The notes under the pieces are model-generated. The model saw nothing but the letters and a program-made list of their open reading frames with translations, had not been told where the DNA came from and did not search any database. Both the position numbers and the translations under genes were made by a program. A stretch of DNA of 64,000 nt from Actinoplanes xinjiangensis (GTDB taxonomy: Bacteria > Actinomycetota > Actinomycetes > Mycobacteriales > Micromonosporaceae), in assembly GCF_003148685.1 (NCBI RefSeq), contig NZ_QGGR01000005.1, positions 434,001 to 498,000 of the forward strand, read 5' to 3'. How positions within the stretch are numbered: the first letter of the stretch is position 1; every line of letters begins with the position of its first letter. Below, one piece after another: positions 40,610-48,822 of the stretch.

Positions 40610-42232
40610 TCAGGCGCCGTCGATCGGGCCGGTCGGCAGTTCCCGGCGCAGGAGCTTGCCGGTGGGATTACGGGGCAGGTCGTCGACGAAGACGACGTCG
40701 CGCGGCACCTTGTAGCGGGCCAGACCGGCGCGGACGAAGTCCCGGATCTCCTGCGGGTCCCGGGCCGCATCCGCGGTGGGCACGATGAAGGCCCGCAACC
40801 GGGTACCGAAGTCCGCGTCGTCGACACCGATGACCGCGGCGTCCATCACGTCCGCCCGCTCGGCCAGCAGGTTCTCCACCTCCAGCGGGTAGACGTTCTC
40901 CCCACCGGAGATGATCATGTCGTCGTCACGGCCGTCGATGTAGAGCAGGCCGTCGGCGTCGAAGTGCCCCTGGTCGCCGGTGGCCATGTGACCGTCGATG
41001 ACCTGCTTGTGCTGGCCGTCGGTGTAGCCCTCGAACGGGATGCCGGTCCGCACGAAGACCCGGCCCTTCGCCCCGACCTCGGTGACCGGCTTGTCGTCAC
41101 CGTCGTAGAGCGCGACGTGCACGGTGACCGGCGGCCGGCCCACCGTGCCCGGGGATCTGCGCAGCTCGTGCGGTTGCGCCACCGAGGCGACGGCGACCTC
41201 GGTGGACCCGTAGACGTTGTAGAGCACATCGCCGAAGACGTCCTGGAAACGAACGCAGAGGTCGGGCGGCAGAGCCGATCCGGCCAGGAAGACGGTCTTC
41301 AGCGACGACGTGTCGTACTTGGCGATGATGTCCGGGCCGAGGGCGAGGATCCGGTTCAGCATGGTCGGAACCGCGACGAGCATGTGCGCGCGGTGCTCGG
41401 CGATCGCGGCGAGGATCCGCTCGGCGTCGATGCGGCGCAGCAGCACGGCGTGGTTGGCCAGGGAGAGACCGACGGTCCAGGCGCCGAATCCGGTGGCGTG
41501 GAACAGCGGGGACGCGATCACCGCGGTGCCCTGCCGGGGGAAGTCGATCCGGTCCGCGATCATCGCGCTGGCCAGCGGGGACACCTTGGTGCGCGGAGCG
41601 CCCTTGGGCAGTCCGGTGGTGCCGCTGGTCAGGATGATGAAGCCACCGGGTTTCTCCGGCAGCGGCAGCGGCACGGTGGTCGGCTCGGCGGCGGTCAGCT
41701 CCTCCACGGTGAGCAACCCGGCGGGGCGGTCGTAGTCGTCGTCGGCCCAGCTCAGGTACCGCGGGATGTCGTCCGGCAGCCCGGCCACGGCGTCGGCGAA
41801 CTCGCTGTCGTACATCAGGAACCTGACGTTCTCCCGCTTCATCACCTCGATCAGCTGGGACGCGGCGAGTCCGGTGTTCAGCATGGCCAGCCGCAGCCCG
41901 GCGCGGGCGGTGCCGGTGATGGCCAGAGCCAGGCCGCGGTGGTCCCGGGCGAGGACCCCGATCACCGCCTTCGGCGGCAGGTCCACCTTGCGCAGTGCGT
42001 GTGCCAGCGCGTTCGAGCGCTCGAAGAACTGCCGGTACGTCCAGGTGCCACGTTCGTCGGTGAGGGCGGGCAGGTTCGGGTGCTCGGTGGCGGCCTTCTC
42101 GGTCAGGGCGGCCTGGGGGCCGAGTTTCGCGTTGTTCCCGGCCGCCTTGACCAGCCGGTCCGGGCGCAGGAGGTTGACGATGCCTATCTGGTGCATCCGC
42201 AGAACCGCGTGCAGTTGTTCGAGAGCGCTCAC
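40610..42232 (-). CDS. Fatty acid-CoA ligase (FadD-type, AMP-forming)
   Basis: 540 residues. AMP-binding motifs: ILTSGTTGLPKGAP, VYGSTEVAVASV, GDQGHFDADGLLYIDGRDDD, IISGGENVYPLEVE and the catalytic Lys in PRNPTGKLLRREL. The enzyme activates a carboxylic acid through an acyl-AMP to the CoA thioester in the cytoplasm. It starts 2 bp after the stop of the three-domain fusion gene, so they form one operon. With the nearby acyl-CoA dehydrogenase this suggests breakdown of fatty acids or steroid side chains. Confidence 0.92.
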   Translation of the reverse strand: MSALEQLHAVLRMHQIGIVNLLRPDRLVKAAGNNAKLGPQAALTEKAATEHPNLPALTDERGTWTYRQFFERSNALAHALRKVDLPPKAVIGVLARDHRGLALAITGTARAGLRLAMLNTGLAASQLIEVMKRENVRFLMYDSEFADAVAGLPDDIPRYLSWADDDYDRPAGLLTVEELTAAEPTTVPLPLPEKPGGFIILTSGTTGLPKGAPRTKVSPLASAMIADRIDFPRQGTAVIASPLFHATGFGAWTVGLSLANHAVLLRRIDAERILAAIAEHRAHMLVAVPTMLNRILALGPDIIAKYDTSSLKTVFLAGSALPPDLCVRFQDVFGDVLYNVYGSTEVAVASVAQPHELRRSPGTVGRPPVTVHVALYDGDDKPVTEVGAKGRVFVRTGIPFEGYTDGQHKQVIDGHMATGDQGHFDADGLLYIDGRDDDMIISGGENVYPLEVENLLAERADVMDAAVIGVDDADFGTRLRAFIVPTADAARDPQEIRDFVRAGLARYKVPRDVVFVDDLPRNPTGKLLRRELPTGPIDGA

Positions 42233-42234
42233 GA

Positions 42235-45228
42235 TCAGCCCTTCCAGGAGGGGGTCCGGTTCTCGGCGTACGCGCGGATGCCTTCAGCGGCATCCGCGGA
42301 GCCGATCACCTCGCCGGCGATGTCGGAGAGACGGTCGAAGGCCTCCGCGGCGCCCCAGTCGCGGTGTTCGTCGACGATGCGTTTCGAGAGCAGTACAGCG
42401 AGGGGCGCGTTCGCGGCGATGTCCCGGGCGAGTTGCAGCGCGGTGTCCAATGCCGCGCCCGGTGACGTGACGCGGTTGATCAGCCCGAGTTCGTGCAGCC
42501 GGCGCGCGGGCATCGGCTCACCGGTCAGGGCCAGTTCCAGGGCGGTGCTGCGGGGCAGGCTCTGCGCGAGCCGGAGCACCCCGCCGGCCGCGGCGACGAG
42601 GCCGCGTTTGACCTCGGGGATGCCGAAGGCGGCGTCCTCCGCGGCGACGATCAGGTCGGCGGCCAGTGCCAGTTCGCACCCGCCGGCCAGGGCGGCGCCC
42701 TCGACGGCGGCGATCAGCGGCTTGGTCGGCGGCCGGGCGGTGATGCCGAGCAGTCCGCGGCCCTCGGTGACCGGGTATTCGCCGCGGGCGGCGGCCTTGA
42801 GATCCATGCCGGCGCTGAACACGGTGTCCGAGCCGGTCAGGATCGCGACCCGGGCGGCCGGGTCGGCTTCGAAGGCGTCGATCGCCCGCTCCAGGGCGCG
42901 GGCGGTGGCCAGGTCGATCGCGTTGCGGACCGTCGGCCGGTTGAGCCGCAGGACGGTGACCGGGCCGTGCCACTCGACGATCAGCGGCGACTCGGGCGGC
43001 GGCGGCAGGGCGACCCGGGAGGAGGCGCCCCCGGCAGTGGCGGCGCTCCCGGCGGTGCCGGCGGGCGCGGTGAGGTCGAGGGTCGTACCGGCGATGTCGA
43101 CCCAGCAACCGGACAGGTCGGAGATCTCGGGGGTGCCGGCGAGGCGGAGGACGACCCGGTCGCCGTCGGGGGTGATCGCCGTGACGATCGTCGCCTCCGC
43201 CACACCGTCCCGGCCGTAGGGAACGGTGCAGGCCTCCAGGACCGCCGGTCCGGTCCAGGAGCCGAGCGCCCGGCGCGCGGGCGGCCGCGGCAGTCGACGG
43301 TCGACGTCGATGTCGCGGTAGCCCGAACGGGGCGGGCGGGCCGACAGGACGGTCGCCGCGTGCTTGGTCAGATACCAGCCGACGGCGGTCGCCAGCCCGA
43401 AGCCGCCCGGATCGGATCGCAGGAGCGGCACCAGATTGGCGATTGCGTGGCTGGAGTAGTTGTTACCCGGCCCACCGGCGAAGGTCAGCCCGCCGGTCAC
43501 GGTCAACGGCCGCGCCGGGTCGTCGGCCGGCAGCCCGAGTTCGAGGGCCGCGATCTGCACGGCGGACGGGAAACAGGCATAGAGGTCGATGTGTTCGACG
43601 TCGTCGATACCGATGCCGGTGTGCCCGAGGACGGCCGCACCGATCGCCCGGATCGCGGGCGAGGCGGCGAGATCGGCACGCTCGGTGACGTACCACTCGT
43701 CGGTGGCGTGCGCCCCGGCGTGCAGGAACACCCACCGATCCTGGTCGATCCCGGCCTCCTGCGCGGCGGCCGCACTGCACACGATGATGCCGGTGCCCTG
43801 GTTCACCTGCACGTTCGCGGTGAGCAGCTTCGGGTACGGCGTGGAGATCATCCGATTGGCGGCGGTCGGCCCGGCCAGTTCCGCGGCGGTGTGCGCCGTC
43901 GGCTGCCAGGCGTGCGGATTACCGGCGGCGATCTCCGAGTGCCCGGCCCAGAGGCGGGTGATCCGCTCGCGGTGAGCGGCCGGGCCGAGTCCGAGCCGGG
44001 CGCGGACCGCCGACTCGATCAGGGCGTAGAGATAGATCGGGGCGACCAGGCCGGCCGCGGTCTCCGGAGCGTTGTTGGCCGGGGCGTCACCGCCGACGAT
44101 CCGGCCGGGCGCGGTGCCGTCGGGCTGCCGGGGCCAGTCGAGGTCGCGGCCGGACCGCTCGGCGGCCGCCGCGGTCGACGCAGCCTCGGCGCCACCGAGC
44201 AGAGCGATCGACGCGTGACCGGAAGCGATCGTGGCGGCCACATCGTTGAGCAGCCGCAGCGAGCCGTCGCCGCCGAAGATGGTGGTCTGCACGGTCTGTT
44301 CCGGGGTCGCGCCGACGTGCCCGGCGATCAGCGCGGCACCGTCCGGGTACAACCACGAGACGCTGGCGACGTACCCCACGAGGTCTGCTTTTTGCAGGAT
44401 CTCCTGGTTCTTGGCGTCGTCGGCGGCGAGCCGCAGCGCCCGCACGGCGAGGGAGACCGGATCACCACCGGCGGGCTCGGTGGACCGGTCGGAGACCTGC
44501 CCGACCCCGACGATCACCGGCGTCCAGGCATCGATCTCCTCACCGGTGCGACCGAACACGATCGGCGCGGGCTTCGGCCCGGGCGGCGGAGGCGAAGCGG
44601 TCGCGGAGCGGGACGGAGGCGAGGACCCCACGGCGGTACGCCCGGACGGCGCCCCCGCAGCGACGCGGCCCAACTCGTCCAGGGATGCGCGCATGGCGTC
44701 CGCGAGGTTCCGGGCGACCATCGACCCGAGCGGCCCGTCCGCCGGTCCACCCTCGACCCCGCCGTCGAATCGCACCACCGACCTGTCGGCGGCCGGCGTG
44801 ACACCGAGGTAGAAGCCGACCGTGATGCCCATCGGCGCCGTGCCCTCGAACCAGACGGCCCGCCCCGGGACCACGCCGGTGACCGTCCAGCGGACCTCGC
44901 TGGGCACCCCCATCAGCCTGATCCGCTGCCGGAACCGCACCCCCTCGGTGAACGCGGCCGGCTGCCCGTCGATCCACCCGGCGTGCTGGAGCACCCACTC
45001 CGGCATCCGGGCCGGGTCGGTGAGCACCGCGAACACCTGATCCGGCCCGGCCGGGGCGGTCACCTGGACGCCGCACGGGTGGGCGAACCGGCGGGGCGGT
45101 TCGACGGCCGCCGGCGGCGCGGGCGGCACCGGCCGGGCACGGCGCAGAACGCCCCCGGCGGCGGCCCGCGCGACGGCGAGTCCGGCACCGAGCCGGTCAC
45201 GCAGGCGGATGGGATCAACAGCGGGCAT
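42235..45228 (-). CDS. Three-part fusion: SRPBCC, thiolase-like and enoyl-CoA hydratase domains
   Basis: 997 residues from ATG 45228 with GGGGAG upstream. SRPBCC domain about 45-185 (VQVTAPAGPDQVFAVLTDPA); Ser/Pro linker; thiolase-superfamily domain about 225-640; a small beta domain about 645-715 as in acetyl-CoA acetyltransferase-like proteins; crotonase domain about 745-997 with SAGMDLKAAARGEYP and EGAALAGGCELALAADLI. In the thiolase part the nucleophile region reads FGGDGSLRLLND, with no Cys where classic thiolases have one, and the usual GHPxG is FAGGPGNN. It may therefore be an aldolase- or transfer-type relative. The fusion suggests hydration and C-C cleavage of one acyl-CoA in a single protein. 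Confidence 0.88.
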   Translation of the reverse strand: MPAVDPIRLRDRLGAGLAVARAAAGGVLRRARPVPPAPPAAVEPPRRFAHPCGVQVTAPAGPDQVFAVLTDPARMPEWVLQHAGWIDGQPAAFTEGVRFRQRIRLMGVPSEVRWTVTGVVPGRAVWFEGTAPMGITVGFYLGVTPAADRSVVRFDGGVEGGPADGPLGSMVARNLADAMRASLDELGRVAAGAPSGRTAVGSSPPSRSATASPPPPGPKPAPIVFGRTGEEIDAWTPVIVGVGQVSDRSTEPAGGDPVSLAVRALRLAADDAKNQEILQKADLVGYVASVSWLYPDGAALIAGHVGATPEQTVQTTIFGGDGSLRLLNDVAATIASGHASIALLGGAEAASTAAAAERSGRDLDWPRQPDGTAPGRIVGGDAPANNAPETAAGLVAPIYLYALIESAVRARLGLGPAAHRERITRLWAGHSEIAAGNPHAWQPTAHTAAELAGPTAANRMISTPYPKLLTANVQVNQGTGIIVCSAAAAQEAGIDQDRWVFLHAGAHATDEWYVTERADLAASPAIRAIGAAVLGHTGIGIDDVEHIDLYACFPSAVQIAALELGLPADDPARPLTVTGGLTFAGGPGNNYSSHAIANLVPLLRSDPGGFGLATAVGWYLTKHAATVLSARPPRSGYRDIDVDRRLPRPPARRALGSWTGPAVLEACTVPYGRDGVAEATIVTAITPDGDRVVLRLAGTPEISDLSGCWVDIAGTTLDLTAPAGTAGSAATAGGASSRVALPPPPESPLIVEWHGPVTVLRLNRPTVRNAIDLATARALERAIDAFEADPAARVAILTGSDTVFSAGMDLKAAARGEYPVTEGRGLLGITARPPTKPLIAAVEGAALAGGCELALAADLIVAAEDAAFGIPEVKRGLVAAAGGVLRLAQSLPRSTALELALTGEPMPARRLHELGLINRVTSPGAALDTALQLARDIAANAPLAVLLSKRIVDEHRDWGAAEAFDRLSDIAGEVIGSADAAEGIRAYAENRTPSWKG

Positions 45229-45265
45229 CGACGCTCCCCTAACAGTCTGACGTGACGGTAAGGGG

Positions 45266-45279
45266 GTGACCTGGGTCAC
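45266..45279. promoter_or_regulatory. Perfect 14-bp palindrome between the fusion gene and TetR gene
   Basis: GTGACCTGGGTCAC (45266-45279), around a two-base centre, lies 38 bp upstream of the fusion gene. The same region also has ACCGT-N8-ACGGT at 45327-45344 directly before the TetR gene. Both are candidate operators for the divergent TetR protein. Confidence 0.45.
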
Positions 45280-45351
45280 GGCAAGAGCGGGCTGATCACT
45301 GAGGATCCGCTGTGTGGACGAAACTAACCGTCAAGTCGTACGGTAAACGCC

Positions 45352-45990
45352 GTGAAACGAACGCAGGCCCAGCGCAGTGAGGCCACCCGGGCCAGGATCC
45401 TGGAGGCCACGCTCCAGTGCCTGGTCGAGCGCGGCTACGCGGAAACCACCACCGCCGAGGTCCTGGCCCGCGCCGACGTGCCCCGCGGCACCCTGCTGCA
45501 CCACTTCCCGACCAAGGCGGATCTGCTGGTCGGCGCGGTGCACTACGTGGCGGGCCGGCGCACCGAGGCGCTCACCGCCGAACTCGCCGCGATCCCGCCG
45601 GACGCCGACCGCCTGGACGCGCTGATCGACATCATCTGGCGGCACTTCTCGTCACCGCTGTTCTGGGCGGCGCTGGAGTTGTGGAACGCGGCACGCACCG
45701 ACGCCGAGGTGCGCACCGCGCTGCTGCCGGTGGAGAAGGAGATCTTCGGCGTCCTGCACGACCGGGCCCGTACGCTGCTCAGCGCGAGTTCGCCCGGCGA
45801 TCCCCGGGTGCCGACCGTGGTCGAGTTCAGCTACGAGGTGCTGACCGGGCTGGCCATGACCGGCATCGTCAGCGGCGACCTGGGCCGTCGTGAGCTGCTG
45901 ATCCGCCGCTGGAAACGGGCGGCCGCGATCCTGCTCGGCCACCGGGATCCGTCCACCCTCGTCGAACGTGCCCGCTCAAAGGAGAGTTGA
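45352..45990 (+). CDS. TetR-family regulator of the acyl-CoA cluster
   Basis: 212 residues from GTG 45352. HTH: TTTAEVLARADVPRGTLLHH then FPTKADLL (about 34-63). The C-terminal domain is of unknown specificity. It is divergent from the fusion/ligase operon and its stop overlaps the start of the acyl-CoA dehydrogenase, so it probably controls both, with an acyl-CoA as a likely effector (inference). Confidence 0.9.
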   Translation: MKRTQAQRSEATRARILEATLQCLVERGYAETTTAEVLARADVPRGTLLHHFPTKADLLVGAVHYVAGRRTEALTAELAAIPPDADRLDALIDIIWRHFSSPLFWAALELWNAARTDAEVRTALLPVEKEIFGVLHDRARTLLSASSPGDPRVPTVVEFSYEVLTGLAMTGIVSGDLGRRELLIRRWKRAAAILLGHRDPSTLVERARSKES

Positions 45991-47126
45991 TGATCGACAC
46001 CCCGGAACGCCGCGCCCTCGCCGACGCGATGAGACAGTTCGTGTCGCGTGAGATCCGCCCGCGCCTGCCCGAGTGGGAGCGGGCCGGTGAAATCCCCCGC
46101 GACGTGCACGCCAGGCTCGCCAAGGCCGGTCTCTACGGGATCGGGTTCGCCGAGGAGTTCGGCGGCGACGGCGGTGACAGCAGCGACACGGTCGTCGCGA
46201 CCGAGGCGTTCCTGGAGGCGGGCGGTTCCTCCGGCGCGCACGCCTCGATCTTCACGCACGGGATCGCGCTGCCGCACATCATCGCCTCCGGTGACGAGAG
46301 CCTGATCGACCGGTTCGTCCGCCCGGCACTGGCCGGGGAGATGATCGGCGCGCTCGGCATCACCGAGCCGGACGCCGGTTCGGACGTGGGCTCGCTGCGC
46401 ACCACCGCGGTCCGCGACGGCGAGGCGTACGTGGTGAACGGCGCGAAGATGTTCATCACCTCCGGGATCCGGGCCGACTTCGTCACCACCGCGGTCCGCA
46501 CCGGCGGCCCCGGCGCGTCCGGCATCAGCATGCTGGTGATCGAGAAGGGCACGCCCGGGTTCACGGTGTCCCGCAAGCTCGACAAGATGGGCTGGCTCTG
46601 CTCGGACACCGCGGAACTGTCGTTCACCGACTGCCGGGTGCCGGTCGCCAACCTGGTCGGCCCGGAGAATTTCGGATTCGCGCTGATCGGCCAGGCGTTC
46701 GTGTCCGAGCGGATCATCGCGGCGGTGCACGCCTACTCGGTGGCGCAGCGCTCACTCGACCTCACCCTGGAGTACGTACGGTCCCGGGAGACGTTCGGCC
46801 GTCCACTGATCAGCCGTCAGGTGGTCCGGCACAAGCTGATCGACATGAGGATGCGGATCGACCACTCCCGTCAGTACACCCGCTGGGTCGCCGAGCGGCA
46901 CGCGGCCGGCGAGGCGATGATCGGTGAGGTCTGCCTGGCCAAGAACGCCGCGGTCGAGGCCTGCAAGCACGTCGTCGACGAGGCCGTCCAGCTGCACGGC
47001 GGGATGGGCTACATGCGCGAGTCGGAGGTCGAGCGCAACTACCGGGACACCCGGATCCTCGGGATCGGGGCCGGCGCCACCGAGATCATGACCGATCTGG
47101 CCGCGAAGATGTTCGGCTACCAGTGA
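45990..47126 (+). CDS. Acyl-CoA dehydrogenase
   Basis: 378 residues from ATG 45990 with GGAGAG upstream. Family motifs: GALGITEPDAGSDVGSLRTT, GAKMFITSGIRADF, YVRSRETFGRPLISRQVVRH, VDEAVQLHGGMGYMRESEVE and RDTRILGIGAGATEIM. This is a full-length FAD-dependent acyl-CoA dehydrogenase that introduces the alpha,beta double bond. The usual YEG(T) base near the C-terminus is ILGIGAGA, so another Glu must serve as base. Coupled to the TetR gene by overlap. Confidence 0.92.
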   Translation: MIDTPERRALADAMRQFVSREIRPRLPEWERAGEIPRDVHARLAKAGLYGIGFAEEFGGDGGDSSDTVVATEAFLEAGGSSGAHASIFTHGIALPHIIASGDESLIDRFVRPALAGEMIGALGITEPDAGSDVGSLRTTAVRDGEAYVVNGAKMFITSGIRADFVTTAVRTGGPGASGISMLVIEKGTPGFTVSRKLDKMGWLCSDTAELSFTDCRVPVANLVGPENFGFALIGQAFVSERIIAAVHAYSVAQRSLDLTLEYVRSRETFGRPLISRQVVRHKLIDMRMRIDHSRQYTRWVAERHAAGEAMIGEVCLAKNAAVEACKHVVDEAVQLHGGMGYMRESEVERNYRDTRILGIGAGATEIMTDLAAKMFGYQ

Positions 47127-47150
47127 CCGATCGGTGATAGATCTGCATGC

Positions 47151-47951
47151 ATGACTGATCTTGACTGGGTGCCGCCGGGCATCGACACGACCCGGCCGAG
47201 TGCCGCCCGGGTGTACGACTATTTCCTGGGCGGCACCCACCACCTACCGGTGGACCGCGAACTGGTCGGCCACATCGAGGCGATGACCCCGGACATCGGC
47301 GCCACCATGCGGGCCAACCGCGCCTTCCTGCAACGGGCGGTGCGGTTCCTGGCCGGGGCCGGGGTCCGGCAGTTCCTGGACATCGGCTCGGGCATCCCGG
47401 CGACCGGCAACGTGCACGAGATCGCGCAGGCGGAGGCGCCGGGCTCGGCGGTCGTCTACGTCGACGTGGATCCGGTCGCGGTGGAGCACAGCCGGGCGAT
47501 GCTGGCCGGCGTCGCCGGCACCGGGGTGATCCTGGCCGACGCCCGGGACACCGATCGGATCCTCCGGGAGACGGCGGAACTAGGACTGATCGACTTCGGG
47601 CGGCCGGTGGCCGTACTCCTCGCCGGGGTTCTGCATTTCATCCCGGACGAGGCCGATCCGGCCGGGCTGGTGGCGGCGCTGCGGTCGGCGGCCGGGCCGG
47701 GCGGCTATCTGGTGATCTCGCACGCGACGGCGGACGGGCAGCCACCGGAGGTGATCGAGGCGCAGAAGCTGTCGTCGCGGACCGGCACCGGCATCGTGTT
47801 GCGGTCGCACGCCGAGATCGCGTCGTGGTTCGACGGGTTCCCGCTGGTCGATCCGGGCCTGGTGCACATTCCGCTGTGGCGGCCGGGACCGGGTGAAACG
47901 GTTGAGCACCCCGAGCGGTTCGGCGCCTACGCGGGCGTCGGCGCCGCCTGA
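47151..47951 (+). CDS. SAM-dependent methyltransferase, DUF574 family
   Basis: 266 residues. PSAARVYDYFLGGTHHLPVD is the hallmark start of the actinobacterial DUF574 family, with the SAM site in FLDIGSGIPATGNVHE and the acidic residue in VVYVDVDPVAVEHS. The substrate is unknown. It begins 24 bp after the acyl-CoA dehydrogenase stop. Its end is followed by four copies of a roughly 15-bp repeat. Confidence 0.9.
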   Translation: MTDLDWVPPGIDTTRPSAARVYDYFLGGTHHLPVDRELVGHIEAMTPDIGATMRANRAFLQRAVRFLAGAGVRQFLDIGSGIPATGNVHEIAQAEAPGSAVVYVDVDPVAVEHSRAMLAGVAGTGVILADARDTDRILRETAELGLIDFGRPVAVLLAGVLHFIPDEADPAGLVAALRSAAGPGGYLVISHATADGQPPEVIEAQKLSSRTGTGIVLRSHAEIASWFDGFPLVDPGLVHIPLWRPGPGETVEHPERFGAYAGVGAA

Positions 47952-48005
47952 GGAGGCGCCGCTGGGGAGGCGCCACCTGAGGAGGCGCCGCCTGAGGAGG
48001 CGTCA
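47950..48005. repeat. About 15-bp tandem repeat (4 copies) between convergent gene ends
   Basis: (A/G)GGAGGCG recurs at 47951, 47965, 47980 and 47995 within units like CCTGAGGAGGCGCCG. The run fills the space between the methyltransferase stop codon and the stop of the convergent TetR gene. Each GGCGCC is self-complementary. Confidence 0.8.
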
Positions 48006-48695
48006 CCTGGCCGGCGCCGCCTGGATCAGGGCGTCGATAAGTTTGTCGATGGTCCCGGGGAAGGCCGAGTTGTACATCGACGGCAGATGCTCGCGAACCA
48101 GGTGCACGTTGGGGTAACCGTCGGCGGGCAGGGCGGTGTAGACCCGGGACCACGCCTCCTGCTCCGCCGCCTCCTGTTCCTCGGTGAGCTCGGCGGCGTC
48201 GACCGCCGCCACGGCCAGCACGGTGTCGACGAAGTCGCGGTAGTGGCGGACCGCGTCGGCGGGGGCGAACCCGGCACTCAGCATGATCCCGATGCCGGTG
48301 TCGACGACCCGCATCTCGTGCGGGCCGGCGGTGACCCGGATCGCCCGCAGGTGCGCCAGGCGCGGGTGCAGCCGCATCGACCGGCGCAGCGAGGCGGCCA
48401 GGTCGCGCAGTGAGTCGGCCCAGTGGGCGCGCGGCACGAACTCGGCGAACGCGTCGCCGATCAGCCGGTCGGCGAGGGCGAGCAGCAGCGCGTCCATGTC
48501 ACGGAAGTAGCGGTACACGGCGGTCGGGTCGGCGCCGAGCTCGGCCCCGAGCCGCCGGACGCTCAGTTTGTCGCCGCCGGGCGCGTCGATCAGGCGCAAT
48601 GCCGTGTCGACGATCAGGTCCGCGGTCAGCACGACACCCGTCCGCGTCTTCCGGCGCCGGGCCCCCACGGTGCGCACACGTTGTGTTCCAGGCAC
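48003..48695 (-). CDS. TetR-family regulator (TetR_C class)
   Basis: 230 residues from GTG 48695. HTH: LSVRRLGAELGADPTAVYRY then FRDMDALL; the strong SVRRLGAELG motif and long C-terminal domain resemble the TetR/TetR_C group. A perfect 10+10 bp palindrome lies 18 bp upstream of the start, between this gene and the divergent FAD oxidoreductase, so it likely represses both. Confidence 0.9.
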   Translation of the reverse strand: MPGTQRVRTVGARRRKTRTGVVLTADLIVDTALRLIDAPGGDKLSVRRLGAELGADPTAVYRYFRDMDALLLALADRLIGDAFAEFVPRAHWADSLRDLAASLRRSMRLHPRLAHLRAIRVTAGPHEMRVVDTGIGIMLSAGFAPADAVRHYRDFVDTVLAVAAVDAAELTEEQEAAEQEAWSRVYTALPADGYPNVHLVREHLPSMYNSAFPGTIDKLIDALIQAAPAR

Positions 48696-48713
48696 GTCCC
48701 CACCTTAGCGCCT

Positions 48714-48737
48714 CTTATGTCAACGCATTGACATAAG
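48714..48737. promoter_or_regulatory. Perfect inverted repeat operator with embedded -35 words
   Basis: CTTATGTCAA (48714-48723) and its exact complement TTGACATAAG (48728-48737) are separated by four bases. Each arm contains TTGACA, the -35 consensus, on one strand, so protein binding here would block promoters in both directions. It lies between a TetR gene and the FAD oxidoreductase. Confidence 0.75.
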
Positions 48738-48822
48738 CATGCGCGGAGCGGTTTCATCTGTTCACGAGATCTCCCATCGGCCGACACCCGGGGAGATCTC
48801 GAGAGAGTTGAAGGGACTCACC

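Noticed and set aside
40499..43219. Plus-strand open frame of about 900 codons across the ligase and fusion genes
   Set aside because: Opposite strand has two well-defined enzyme genes; the plus-strand product has a biased composition and no motifs.
42493..45255. Plus-strand open frame of about 920 codons opposite the fusion gene
   Set aside because: Same reason: antisense shadow in high-GC coding DNA.
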